Of a stretch of 64,000 nucleotides of DNA, positions 44,280-55,422 are shown in pieces. The position numbers were made by a program, and so were the translations under genes. This DNA is from Bemisia tabaci (lineage: Eukaryota > Arthropoda > Insecta > Hemiptera > Aleyrodidae), in the NCBI RefSeq assembly GCF_918797505.1, contig NC_092794.1, forward strand, positions 30,990,122 to 31,054,121. Reading direction: 5' to 3'. Numbering within the stretch: position 1 is the stretch's first letter; every line of letters begins with the position of its first letter. Below the pieces are notes generated by a model, which worked only from the letters and a program-made list of their open reading frames with translations, was not told where the DNA came from and searched no databases.

Positions 44280-44960
44280 AAACATAACAAACTATTCAAG
44301 TTTCTATCAGAGGCTTGAGAACAAGTAGGAGAGTCACAGCGTTACATTATCTTTCACTTTTTTTTAATTCTTACTTCCCGATCCGCAAATACATTGGTTC
44401 TTATGAGATAGAGATCCGAGCAAAATTACGGGTAGACATTTTGATATTAACTGACTTCATCTAGTCTAAACACCTGTAGGCACAGTAATGCAAAATTTCC
44501 AAAAAATTGAAGATTGCCATTGAAAGGAAAACTTGACGGGGCTGTCGCAGCAATATGCGGTAACAAAGCTCATCGCATTCGATGGCTCCCGACCTTATCT
44601 CGGAACAATAAACTCGGCGTGCATAGGTACTAACGCAAGTAGCATTTTTCAACGGAAAAATTGCGATATATCGCGATTTTATTAGCGATAAAATCGCTAG
44701 AGTCATCAACTTATGAGCGATTATCCTCGATTTCGTTGCAATAAAATCGCGATTTTATCGCCCGGCAATTTATCGCGATATTATCGAAACAAAAATAACG
44801 ATGTACGGCGATTTAATCTCGATTTTATCGAACAAAAAATTACTATGCATACCAATTGACACGCCATAAATCGCAATTTTTTATGCGATAATATTGCAAC
44901 CTATATAATCGCGGTAACCAACCGATAAAGTCGCTATTTATCACGATCACTGCTATTTGG
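44280..44960. other. No gene; 44655-44950 dense in 'cgattttatcg' words
   Basis: From 44655 to 44950 near-palindromes such as ATCGCGATTTTATCG, GCGATAAAATCGC and TTATCGCGATATTATCG recur at least ten times at irregular spacing. No ORF of interest. Confidence 0.7.
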
Positions 44961-46039
44961 GAAGCTCCAAGACCTCCTAATTTTCCATAACTGGTAACGC
45001 TTAGTTTCAGCGTCCTACCGGGCTGATTTTCATGATTTTTGCGGTGATCGGCGGGCAACTGTCTTTAAATAAGCCCGCTCTATTCAGATTTTCAAAATAT
45101 GACCCAGGTTTTTTTTTTTTTTTTTTATAAGTAGGTATCACGTGGTAAAGTTGCGAATTCTCCCATTTAAACAATATAAATTTATATTTTTTGTCATAGC
45201 TCGTTTGAGCGTTCTACTGGGCCGATTTCCATGATTTTTGCCTGAATCGACAGGTGATAGTCCTTAAAAGAGCCCGCTCTAATCAGATTACCCAGGTTTT
45301 TTTTTTAAAATCACTTTATAAAAGTGAGTGAATTTACAGAATGCTCCGGGACTGCTACCGCTATGCGCAGAAGGATGCGGAGTGGCCGAGGAGGTTGCGC
45401 AGTGGCTGAGAAGCCTGCGCATCAGCTCTACTTATCAACACAAGATTCGCACCGGCCACACACTCCAAGACGAGCGATGGCCGAGTCGTCTAAAGCGACG
45501 CGTGCTCATCTTTGTTAATCCGCGATGTAGGCTCGAATCCCGTCACTAGTATTTCTTACCATGACCTGAAAAAGTTTCTTACTTTGCTTTGCTGCAATGA
45601 TTCATTAATCAATCATTGCGAAACGCATGCTGTTGACTGCAAATTTTTCTTCTTTTTTATTAAAAACAAAAATCATTTCGTTCTTGAAAGGAATTTATAT
45701 CTCATATCGCATTTTTCAGGGGGAAAATGAAACCAACATTGATAAGAAGCTAAAAGAGAAACAAGCGAAGATAAAAATCGGAAACGAAAGAAAATTGAAA
45801 AAAATATAACTAGATAAATAAGAAAATTGAAAATAAAGAAAAACTAGACAGCGTCGATAGTGTATGAGGCTCTACTTTTGTCAAAGTTTTGCCAAGATTT
45901 GTTACACAAATTTTATCATAAAAATATGAATTTTATTAACGCTGCGGCAACAGAATAGGGCCGCGAAGCGGCCACTTGATGGCGCGGAGCGTCCTCAGGG
46001 GGTTGGGCCGCGTAGCAGCCAGGGAGCGTAGCCCCTTAA
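44961..46039 (+). mobile_element. Helitron-family copy 3, degenerate
   Basis: Aligns with copies 1 and 2 from AAGCTCCAAGACCTCC to the palindrome-rich 3' end, but has lost the TCTATACTAT start and ends GCGTAGCCCCTTAA instead of CTAG. About 200 bp of extra A-rich sequence lies near 45720-45950. A diverged tRNA-like module is retained. Confidence 0.8.
45473..45548 (+). ncRNA. tRNA-like sequence in Helitron copy 3
   Basis: ATGGCCGAGTCGTCTAAAGC as box A and GGCTCGAATCC (45530-45540) as box B. The box B differs from copies 1 and 2, yet stays close to consensus. Confidence 0.6.
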
Positions 46040-46467
46040 TACAGTTTATCCATCAAGGACCATCGAACCTCGTCGCACACGGGTGCATCACCTCTAGCTC
46101 AACGGATACCTTTTTGGCGAAACTGTCTTCCCATACACTCGTTGCTGGATTGCCTAACTAACGAGGGTAAACCATGGTTAGTTACACCGATCGATCTGGC
46201 ATTGAAACCTACGAAAAAGGATCGATGAACAGGGTGTTCGCAACGAACACCTTAATAATCGATTCTTTACCATAGCTTCAAATGGGTAAATATCGATAAC
46301 CGATCATTCACTCCACGCCACTGCTCATTACTCATTTTCCTTGACGAGTCAATACTCACGTGTACATAGTTCACTTATACCATTGTACTGCCACACCCAA
46401 ATTATTTATTTAAGATAAATTCATTCGAAAACCACCTATGTCCCACGAAAACCCTCATATTCACCTA
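46040..46467. other. No supportable gene
   Basis: Nothing recognised between the Helitron remnant and the next foldback. Confidence 0.45.
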
Positions 46468-46972
46468 ATGGAGATGTAATTGCATGTGTGAGGAATTTGC
46501 GATTTGACTATTCATTCTTCCGTAAACTTTCGCGCGAAACACGATGGTGCCACTGGTTTTCTCTGAAATCAACTTCGAAGCTCAAAAAAATATCTCAAGT
46601 TGGGGCCAAAATGGAGGGGATATCTCACGCTATCCTGAGAGTCCACCTCTACATCAAGAGAAACTCTTTATGCAAAGATAGGGAGCAAATACATTGACAG
46701 GGTTGCCGTGTTTTCAGTTGTGGAGTCCCCAAATAAATTGGCAGCCCTGTCAATGTATTTGCTCCCTATCTTTGCATAGAGAGTTTGTCTTGATGTAGGG
46801 GGGACTCTCAGGATAGCGTCGAATATCCCCTCCATTTTGGCCTCAACTTGAGACCTTTTTTTGAGCTTGCAAGTTGATTTCAGAGAAAACCAGTGGCACC
46901 ATCGTGTTTCTCGCGAACTTTTACATAAAACCCAGTAGTCAAGTCCTCACACATACAACATCTCCATTCTTT
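46468..46972. mobile_element. Foldback MITE, ~230-bp arms
   Basis: The left arm (46468-46697) and right arm (46728-46972) mirror each other over 'tgtgtgagga', 'ttggggccaaaatggagggg', 'ctatcctgagagt' and 'tgcaaagatagggagcaaat'. The loop is only about 30 bp, so the RNA would form a near-perfect long hairpin. No TSD was found. Confidence 0.85.
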
Positions 46973-46976
46973 TCAA

Positions 46977-47118
46977 CGTAAATATGAGCAATGTCGATGC
47001 TTTCCGACAGAACTTTGTTCAAAATTAACTCGTACCTCCAGTCTTCATTCTTGCAAAGGTACCGTTTTCTCTCTCTCTCCCTCCCCCTCCCCCCTCTCCC
47101 CCCTCTCTCTCCCTCTTT
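46977..47118. repeat. Dispersed repeat with pyrimidine tract, inverse copy of 62641-62740
   Basis: 'gagcaatgtcgatgctttccg' and 'caaaattaactcg' to 'tcttgcaaaggtacc' is the reverse complement of 62660-62738. It is followed by a C/T-only tract (47067-47118). Confidence 0.8.
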
Positions 47119-48561
47119 CGGAAACAACCTGTATTCCTCTCAAACTTTATTCAGTTACTTACCTCCCTTCACTAGTACTACGTAAAGATTAGCGATTAAG
47201 AGTTACCGCGAAAACCTTGTATAAGTAATAGACGCGGATGAAGTTGATCGATACAAGTTAAAACTTGACGAAGGATGGACTGGACAATTTTTAAGAAATT
47301 GCATTATTGGAAATAACGGATATTCATGAATAGCATGCATTAAGTTTTTATCGAGATCAAGATGCTGTTGAGTTTTAATTTTATTTTGCACGGAGTGAGC
47401 ATTCGTGTAATGTTCAGCGATATGTCTTTGTATTAAGAATAAGTGATCCATCATCAAAGATTTTAGTTTTAAAGTCACGCACGGAGGTTCCCTCATACCC
47501 CGCTAGTTACCTTTTTTTCGAACGCTAAAGTAGTAAGGGAGGGGGAGAGAGGGGGAGGGAGAGAGGGGGAGAGAGGGAGAGAGAGAGGGAGAGAGAGAGG
47601 GAGAGATGAAGTAGCTATCATTGTCGGGACTTAGCGTCGTCTACGGACCGCACTGTCGGGACTCCCTATCATTGTCGGGACCTCACTCAGGTCCCGACAG
47701 TGTTTTCAGGCAAAAGTGTTGACAAACGTAAAACAAATTTTGATTATTATACGTCAACCATTTGCCCCACGCATTCCTTTCGCGGCTCGCGCCGCGCTAT
47801 TCTTTTGTCTGTCCGGTCGAGCTGCGGCTTCTTTTGTTTCTTCCACACAATATCCCTGATGCTATGGGCCTTTACCTAAATTTATCATGAATGGATTCTC
47901 ATGCGCGGATCTTTTAAAAATGTCTTTGACGGAGTTCACTGCCCTGGAACCGAACACCCTGGATTCCTTTAACAGCAACTCATGCTGTAGCATCGGCACC
48001 GCGTAGCAGCGTTTTCGAGCAAGTGGGCCGGGGGTGTGTGATCGTCTATAACTCAAAGGGTGCAAATCCCACAATTTTTCAAAGAACCCGAAAAATTTCA
48101 AAAATAAAATTCCGTTAAAATGAACATTGCTGCATGTCTACGAACGCAGAATTTTGATCTGGATTCGGTGATTTAAGTGATAGCGCTGTTATTTTCATTT
48201 ACTCCGGAAAAACTAACGCTTTCCTGGACAATGTTGAGACTGTAAAACTGGACAGTGTACTACGTAATTCATGTGATATGCCTATGAATGCCTCATTTTA
48301 TTCCATTCATTTCAGGGGGCCTAGACAGTAAAGTTTAGTGTGCGTATCGGCCGTTAATTGAGGAGTTGATCAATTTTTGGAAAAGAGGGGGGGGGGGGGG
48401 ATTGCCCCGCGATTCCTGTGTAACATCAACACCACCAATTTCACTGTAATTGCAAGATTTTTATAAACAATCGTTGGCATCCGTTTTTTTCAGTCGAGAC
48501 GGTAATTCTAGGTTCAGTGGCGTCGTTGATGACGTTGCCATTTTCACCAACTCGGTAAACA
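47119..48561. other. Repeat-rich stretch without a supported gene
   Basis: Contains a purine-only tract (about 47530-47606) and the GTCCCGACARTG cluster (47619-47702). A minus ORF at 47203-47496 (97 codons) and another at 47862-48101 show no known motif and are not called. Confidence 0.5.
47619..47702. repeat. Cluster of the 12-bp motif GTCCCGACARTG
   Basis: Four copies: 47619-47630, 47651-47662 and 47670-47681 on the minus strand, and 47691-47702 on the plus strand. 'tcgtctacggaccgcactgtcgggac' here is matched inverted at 59804-59830. Confidence 0.85.
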
Positions 48562-49379
48562 TCTATATTATACAGCTACAAGCAAAATCTTGGAAGCACT
48601 ATTTCTGACGAACTGCCGGACCGATAAGGATGATCTTTACATGTATGTCATCTGTAGTAGATGTAGATGTGCAAAAAATTATGAAACCCCGAACTTTTAA
48701 TGTTGTAGAGCTTTTAAAGCTCATGTCACTTAAGTCCAATGTTAATAGCGTGAGAGATATGTCGTTTCCGCTAGAAACGTCAAGGTGTGGGATTCTACCT
48801 GAGTGACTCGAATAAACAATAAAACAATGGAAAAGCTCGTGAAGGGCTCCTCATTCGAAGAGTTGAGGAACGGTGCATCGCTCAGGGTTCAAGGTTCAAG
48901 GTCCAAGGTATAAGGTTTTTACTCAATTTTTCCTGCATTCTTCCGGCTTCGATTTGTGGCATTGGTCAATTTACTTGATGGCTGAATTTCTATTAATATT
49001 TACAGCAGATAAACAGCAGATACGAAGTGAGAAGGCAGGCGCTGCGTCGCGTCGGGACGGACCAAATATTATTAACTCTTAACGGTCGAAATCCGATTTT
49101 TTTTAAATTAAGTATTTAAAAATAACATAATAAAAAGAAATTTCTCCAGTAAGTGGACTGTGAAATTATGTACATCCAGCTATTCCTCATCATTTACAAA
49201 TCTGAGTGTTACGTCAAAAATTTTGAAATCGATGCAGCTTGAACACAAAATGGTGTATTAAAATGGAAGAACATTTTTGCCTATGCATATGCGTATAGAG
49301 CCCGCGAAGCGGGCCTGAGGGAGCGAGGCGCCCTCTCGGGGGTTGGGCCGCGTAGCGGTCAGTGGGCAGGGCCCCCTAG
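48562..49379 (+). mobile_element. Helitron-family element, copy 4 (divergent)
   Basis: It starts TCTATATTATACAGCTACAAGC after A (48561) and ends CAGGGCCCCCTAG before T (49380), so it has the Helitron A|T target and TC..CTAG ends. The last 90 bp (GCCCGCGAAGCGGGC, GGGTTGGGCCGCGTAGCGG) are clearly related to copies 1-3. The interior is unrelated and lacks the tRNA-Ser-like module. 818 bp; no transposase. Confidence 0.85.
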
Positions 49380-52300
49380 TACAGTAAACATACTCATTCC
49401 TGGGACCCTTTACTTTTCCTTAATTATCCTTTACTTTTTGCTGCTATGTAAATAGGCAATTTTACGAAATAGCTAAAAAAAAGGTAAACGCTTAAATCTG
49501 ATAACGTCGACCCGAGTTATACGATTAGCTAGCTATCCATAGAGAGGTATGATGCCTGTTTTCAAATTTCTTTGCTGATGATTTCTCAACCTGATTTTTA
49601 CCCCAAGTTTTACCCGTGACATCGGCCTTCTGACGTAAGGGCGTATCTCAATTTCCTCGCAACCCTGCTTTACATGTAAACCCATGCTTTTTGGGTCTCA
49701 TTCGTGAATCGAGATACGCCCTCACGCCAAAGGAGCAACGATGAGTTTCAAACTAGAAAGTATTTTGTACCTACATTTTGTGCGTAATTCTTGTAAAATC
49801 TGATCGAAATCTTTAACGTGATTTGGTGTATGTATATTTTCTTCCATTCAATGAGATTATTTCCTTCTCAGGAGCTTCTCCAAGACTTATGCTTCATTCA
49901 CAACTGAATCCTTTCCCTAAAATGCTGAACTGTATACCCATAGTGTGATCACGATACACTTATTTAATTTACGATTTTATATGATCATTATTTATACAGT
50001 TATTACTTTGATGTGCTGCACGTTTCTTTTTGAGTGCACCGAATGGTTTACATGTCAATGAAAGCTCAGTCAAAATCCCAATTTTAATTCGATTTTTTCT
50101 TCTTCCCGTTATCGATTTTAACTATTTCGCCTTCATCCAGCATTCTTGCAAACGATCATGATTCTGAACTTACATAAATAAATTTGTTTTTTAAGATTAA
50201 TACAATAAAAATATTTGCAAGAATTAAAGAAAGAAAACTCGATTGAGTTTTCGCCTCCATTAATCAATATGTTTGCCTAAATATGAGGCAATGCCAATTG
50301 GCCATGTGTCTCCTACTTTCCACCTTAAACATACTAAGGTTCTTGGAAGAAAACTCTATATGAGGCAGTGGACGGCACGACGACGCGACGCGACGTGGCG
50401 TTCCTCCTCCCTGATATGATCACAATAAATCACGTCGGAGGAATCGCAACTGAATGCAAGTCATTGAGGATAGGCGTTCAATGACGTAAGTACAGTGCCA
50501 ATGCCTTTGACTGGCCCCAGTCAGGTGACCTAAAATATTTGCGGATGGAACCAAGGAACTGGCTGTTCCTCAGGTAGTAAAAAGAAAAGGAAATCTTGAA
50601 TAGGCGAGGGGCCGAGGGGTCGCTCGCTGCGCTGCACCGAGCGCCGCGCCGCCGCGACGTCTTTTGGTCCGGGCTGGTGTTATGCACTTGATCCCTGATC
50701 ATAGGAACCTAAGAAAGGGAATCATGACCCGATTTCGCACGGCTCTCCTGAGAGTCCAGAAAAAATCCATGGTTTTTGAACCATGTTATCAGAGTTCCAT
50801 GAAGTCATTTTTTGCCCAAAGAGAATGGACTCCTGATCTTCTCTGATATAGCTTGGTTTTTTACCCACGAGGCCATAATTCTCAATTTTTATTAGGTATA
50901 GCTTGATTCCATCATTTACACAGAAAATTCAGTTTTTTAGCTCTTTTCAAACGTAAGGCGGGAAAAATCATAAGTGCAGCCATCTCGCGGGCTAGATTCA
51001 CACTTCCCGGGGATTTACAGTCTTCTGAATACCGAGCTGAAATGTGCTTTTTGCCCATACTGCTCTCTGGAATCCCAAGATTCTCTCCAAAAACCTCTTT
51101 TAGTAAGAAAGTCCTGTGAATAAAACCCCCCCTCCCCCCACCCATGAAGACGCCGAAGATCATGATACGACTCTTGGTCCTTAGTCCCAGAACCAGGCAT
51201 CTCCTTCGATTCCAATTTACAGAAAAAATCATGTTCTGAACGTCAACGGCGTACAGAAACTTTGCAAGCATGTGTTACCATTTTACCTCATTTCAATTCC
51301 TAGACACAAATTTTAAAAAAAAACATCTGGAAGTTCTTTAAAAACTCAAACGCAGCGTTGTTATTTACACCCTCTCCAGAAAAACGAACCCTTTTTCAGA
51401 AAATCCTGTGTTAGTATTTTGGACATCCAACAAAACTATTCCTCGTGATATGTCTATTAGTGCATGAATATTTGACGGAAGATGAAGCAAATAGAGGATA
51501 AACTTGCCAGCCGAATCAATATCGGTATTTTGCGATCGAAGGGTGTAAAAAAAACCCTACCCTCGGGGGCGAGCGCATTTCGTGGGAAAGGTCGATGTGG
51601 CTTCACAGAGATTTTCTGGTATTGAGCAGCTACATGCGATCAAATTTTTCTTGAGGATAGGGATAGCCCCCCCCCCCCCCCCCCGGCCCCAGCTAGACAT
51701 GTGACCGTCATGCCATGCTCTTGACAAGGGAAACTCGGGGCAAATAGATTTTGAGAAAATCAGCCCCTTCTTCTAGATATTGTATGCCGCTGAAGTTCAT
51801 CAGCGCCATTTTTTAATATAGTCCACGTGGGATGAGTTCCAGTCAGAGACCACAACGCTCATATTCAAGTTGCCTCGGCCTTACGAATGAAGAGGAGACT
51901 TCACCGGGAATTACCTCGGTATTGAAATCTGGACGGGGATCGGAACGCGTAGCCCGCTGTCAACCCCGGGGAAAGGCGGGAAAGGATGTGAAACGCATGC
52001 GATTAAAATCAGGACCTCGGATCGGTCTCTTTTTCGATGGAAGTGAAATCTTGAGTTAACTATCCACGGCTGGAGCATTTGCTCAAAATTAGTGATTTAG
52101 AGTACGTCCGTGAACCTACCTCCCCCCACCTCCCCCAAAAATAAAATTCCCACCATCAAGAAATTACTCACCTTTTGCTCAGGTGGAAAAACAACTTTTT
52201 AGCAATTGCTCACCCCCTCCCCAAATTCAATTCAAAATTCCCCATAGACCCCCGAAAAAGCCAGCCTCCGACATTGCCCGATCGACTTCAAACCGGTGTC

Positions 52301-52747
52301 CAAAACTTGCCCTTGAATTGATCAGAATTGCTCGCCAAAAATTGGGAATTGCTCACCTAGCATTTCCTCTAAAATAAGAGTGCCAAATTCCGTCTGGAAA
52401 AATGCTAATGTTTGCCAAACGGCGAAATGCCGCATACAATTTTCATGAGTTTTTATTGATGGAATGAAATGTGGAGTAAATTCCACTGCAGCGCCACTTT
52501 CATTCAATAAATTTGAGTCGTAAGAATATGGAGTTTGATTTGCTCATATTGCTCGATGTGGAACCTAGAAGATTCTAGACCCCGTCACTTTTTTATGTTA
52601 GGGCTGGATTTCGAAGTTTTTTGTCCCTAGACGCAGTCCAATTTGCGGATCTCTCTCTGGGAAGAGGGATGCGTTGGTTTTTACTCTCAGGCGAGGATGG
52701 TTAAAATGCCACCATTAGTAAGTAAAATGCGAATTATGAACCGAGAT
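49380..52747. other. No supportable gene
   Basis: Contains a small hairpin near 49628-49737 ('gacgtaagggcgtatctc' mirrored by 'gagatacgccctcacg'), a GC-rich stretch around 50590-50660, and a C-run at 51669-51684. ORFs up to 119 codons lack motifs. Confidence 0.45.
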
Positions 52748-52758
52748 AAACGCAGTTT
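52748..52758 (+). repeat. Target-site duplication, left copy
   Basis: AAACGCAGTTT; the second copy is at 53461-53471 after the poly-A. Confidence 0.9.
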
Positions 52759-53460
52759 CAAACTTCAAGGTCAATTCAAAATTGACCATGGAGGGCATAC
52801 AGAGGCTCACAAGACTGGCCAACGACAACCACGTCACATTGGTGTGGGTTCGTGGGCACACAGGTGTGAGGGGGAACGAAACTGCTGACCGCTTAGCTAA
52901 GGAGGCATCAGAGGAAAATTACATCGGACCAGAACCAGTGTTTGGACTGACCAAAAAAGGATTCAGAACAACAGTGAGGGACTGGGTGATGGAAGAGGCG
53001 AACAAAGAGTGGCAGAATGCCGAAGGCATGAGACATTCCAAGCAAATGCTGGAAGGCTACTCAAGGAAAATGACTGCAAACCTGTTGCATCGTAGCAGGG
53101 AGCAGCTAGGTATACTGTCGGGATTACTGACAGGACACAATCTCCTGCGGAAACACATGCACAGGATGGGTATCTTCAAGGATGAACCAAAGTGTAGGCT
53201 GTGTGAGGTAGAAGAGGAAACTGCAGAGCATATCATCTTCGACTGTGAAGCTCTGGAAAAGAAAAGACAGGACATCCGAGGAGATAACTCCTGGGATGAC
53301 TGTCTAGCACCTGAGTTAGTTGCGGGCACTCTCCTCAAACTTGTTGAAGGGGAGGGCTTCTGGGACTAACCAGGAACCAACAACTGGGCACAATAGATCG
53401 AGAGGTCGCAGTGCATGGGGCAACCCACCAGAAAAAGGAAAAAAAAAAAAAAAAAAAAAA
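52759..53460 (+). mobile_element. 5'-truncated non-LTR retrotransposon with poly-A tail
   Basis: About 700 bp flanked by an 11-bp duplication AAACGCAGTTT. Ends in 'ggaaaaaaaa' (53438-53460). A single long ORF fills most of it, so the copy is young. An RNase H-bearing LINE (I/R1/LOA group) is implied. Confidence 0.93.
52782..53369 (+). pseudogene. LINE ORF2 C-terminus: RNase H and zinc knuckle
   Basis: 195 codons with no lesion. VTLVWVRGHTGVRGNETADR is the C-terminal half of RNase H, containing the conserved His and the final Asp; the N-terminal catalytic residues are missing by truncation. A linker of about 90 residues follows, then CRLCEVEEETAEHIIFDC, a C-x2-C-x8-H-x4-C zinc knuckle usual at the end of I/jockey-group ORF2. 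The ATG in use is internal and not a real start. Non-functional without RT. Confidence 0.9.
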
Positions 53461-53471
53461 AAACGCAGTTT

Positions 53472-54619
53472 GAGAAATTTTTTGGCGGATGTTTAACGGG
53501 AACGTATGGGATGAGAGGGGTAGTGGAGGATTTTTTGACGTGTGCTCTTTGGTGGTGAGGACCTCTTGGCGCAATTCCAGTGTGCTTATATGATAAATCA
53601 GGCCCTGACTAAAAATCATCCCGGTTATGTCGGAGAAATCTAAGTTCTAGAGGACGGAGTGAAATGTTCTATTAATTATCCTCTAACATTTGAATAAAGT
53701 TTGATATTATTTCGAAGAAGGCCAGAGATACATGAAATATCTCAAAAAATGATTTTTAGTATTTTTCAGGAAACTAGTAAGAACTGAAGAAATTCAAGTT
53801 AGCGCCTAAGCGCGCCCCTAGAACTAGTATATCTTTCGCTCCGCAGTCGCAGGAACCTTCCGAAGCGCAGCGCGCAGCGTGGCCACATCTCTCTCCGGTT
53901 CGTTTCCTGCCCATTGAAACTGACGGTAAGATTCACGCGCGACGGCAACGCAAGAAAAATCCGGACGGGAGATCCGGCGCTCCTTGCGCGGGATTTTTAA
54001 AAGTCGCAGGTAGCCGGAACCCTTCGAAGCGCAGTGTCGCCACATCTCTCTCCGCTTCGTACACTGCCTATTGAAACTGACGGTAAAATTCACGCGCTGC
54101 GGCAACGCAAGAAAAATCCGGACGGGAGATCCGGCGCTCTTTGCGTGGAATCTTTAAGCAGAGATATTGATCCTGATCATTTATCAGGAGCCTTTTTGAG
54201 GAGCGCCGTTGCGTTTAACGGGTTCCAATTCTAAATCAGAATGTTAACTTATTCGGAAAGTCAAATGAATAGATACTTGACTTCCATCTCAAAAACAATT
54301 ACAATTTTCCCACTTGTCTGGGTCAAAACTTATCATAAATTTGACAGGACTATATTGTAAGAAATGTTCATAAATGTGTAAATTGTATATGATTTAAAAA
54401 TCCCCGAAATCTAATTGAGATTCACCTCACTCTAATGCGCATTCTACACTCCTCCACATTTTAATTACACAATTAAAAATTTTCCCTCACATTTTTCGTT
54501 AGGTTTTGATGCTTCATTTGAAAACAGTACCCACACAAATGCTTTCTAAAAATCGCGTAACCGCCCTGATTGAATCCCAAGACATGAACATTTTTTAGAA
54601 GAGTCAGTCAAACTGTAGG
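53472..54619. other. Tandem duplication at 53836-54160, otherwise empty
   Basis: Two ~160-bp units (about 53836-54002 and 54003-54160) share 'cgaagcgcag', 'cacatctctctccg', 'attgaaactgacggtaa' and 'aagaaaaatccggacgggag'. They are GC-richer than the surroundings. No gene was recognised. Confidence 0.7.
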
Positions 54620-55422
54620 GTTAAAATCAGTCGCTAGCTTTAACGCTTTACACTCTGATCTTATTATTTTGCCTTCCGCTGTCAAAAGTTCACTTTTCAA
54701 ATCGTCTTCGTTTCCTGAATTCTTTTCTTTATAAAAATCACTTAAAATGTCTTCAGTCTTTTGTTTCAAAAATATTACATTTTCTATGCCCTGAGAAACA
54801 GTAGGAACAAGTTCATTATTGAAATGACAAGTTTTCTTTTTTAATTATGCTTTGTTGAATACGGCTCCAATTTATGCTTACGTGCAAAATTTCTCCATTT
54901 CATTCTGAAGTTGCAGGAGAGTGCAAAAATCATGCTCATCACACAGTTTTTCGCAGATTTTAACAACCTCCAAAAATGTCTCATTCTTCTTTGGATCTGC
55001 AGTTCGACCTGCCGATGATTGGAACCGTTTGACCTTTTTATTACCTACTTGATGATGTAATAATTTTATCGCTTTGCTTTTTTGTCGGATTATCATGCGA
55101 GAAGTTTGAAAATTTACCGTTTAATTTAAAACTTATAGATGTAGGTGCAATTTTTCCTTTTAAAAAGTTACTGTATCAGATTCGATGATACACATGCATC
55201 TGCTGCAAAATGATCGCTTATAGACGACGATTGACTTACAATTTCCGTAACCCATTTATCGTTCCGTTCATTAAAAACATTTTGTTGTGAAGAATCGCGT
55301 ATGTGTGTAAAAAATGCCTTAGAAATGCGTGATTTTTCAATAATGTTAATGTAATTAGGGACTCGTTTCAATAGCCGCATGCATCTTCCGAAATAGTCGA
55401 TGGAAATATCGAGGACTATCAT
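54620..55422 (-). pseudogene. Unidentified decayed coding region
   Basis: On the minus strand several frames in series look coding but are broken by shifts: 55422-55168, about 55158-55050, 55096-54878 and about 54840-54620. The pieces include ETFLEVVKICEKLCDEHD, EPYSTKH, VPTVSQGIENVIFLKQKTED and SECKALKLATDFNPT. Their lysine-rich, helical style and order recall large transposon-linked hypothetical proteins, but I cannot name the family. A GTAAGT after EIV (near 55238) could also be a splice donor, so an intron-containing gene is not excluded. Confidence 0.5.

Noticed and set aside
47203..47496. 97-codon minus ORF as a host exon
   Set aside because: Plausible composition but no recognisable motif, start context or splice support.
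51832..52059. 75-codon ORF MSSSQRPQRS..
   Set aside because: No domain, no neighbours in frame and overlapping frames elsewhere; chance ORF cannot be excluded.
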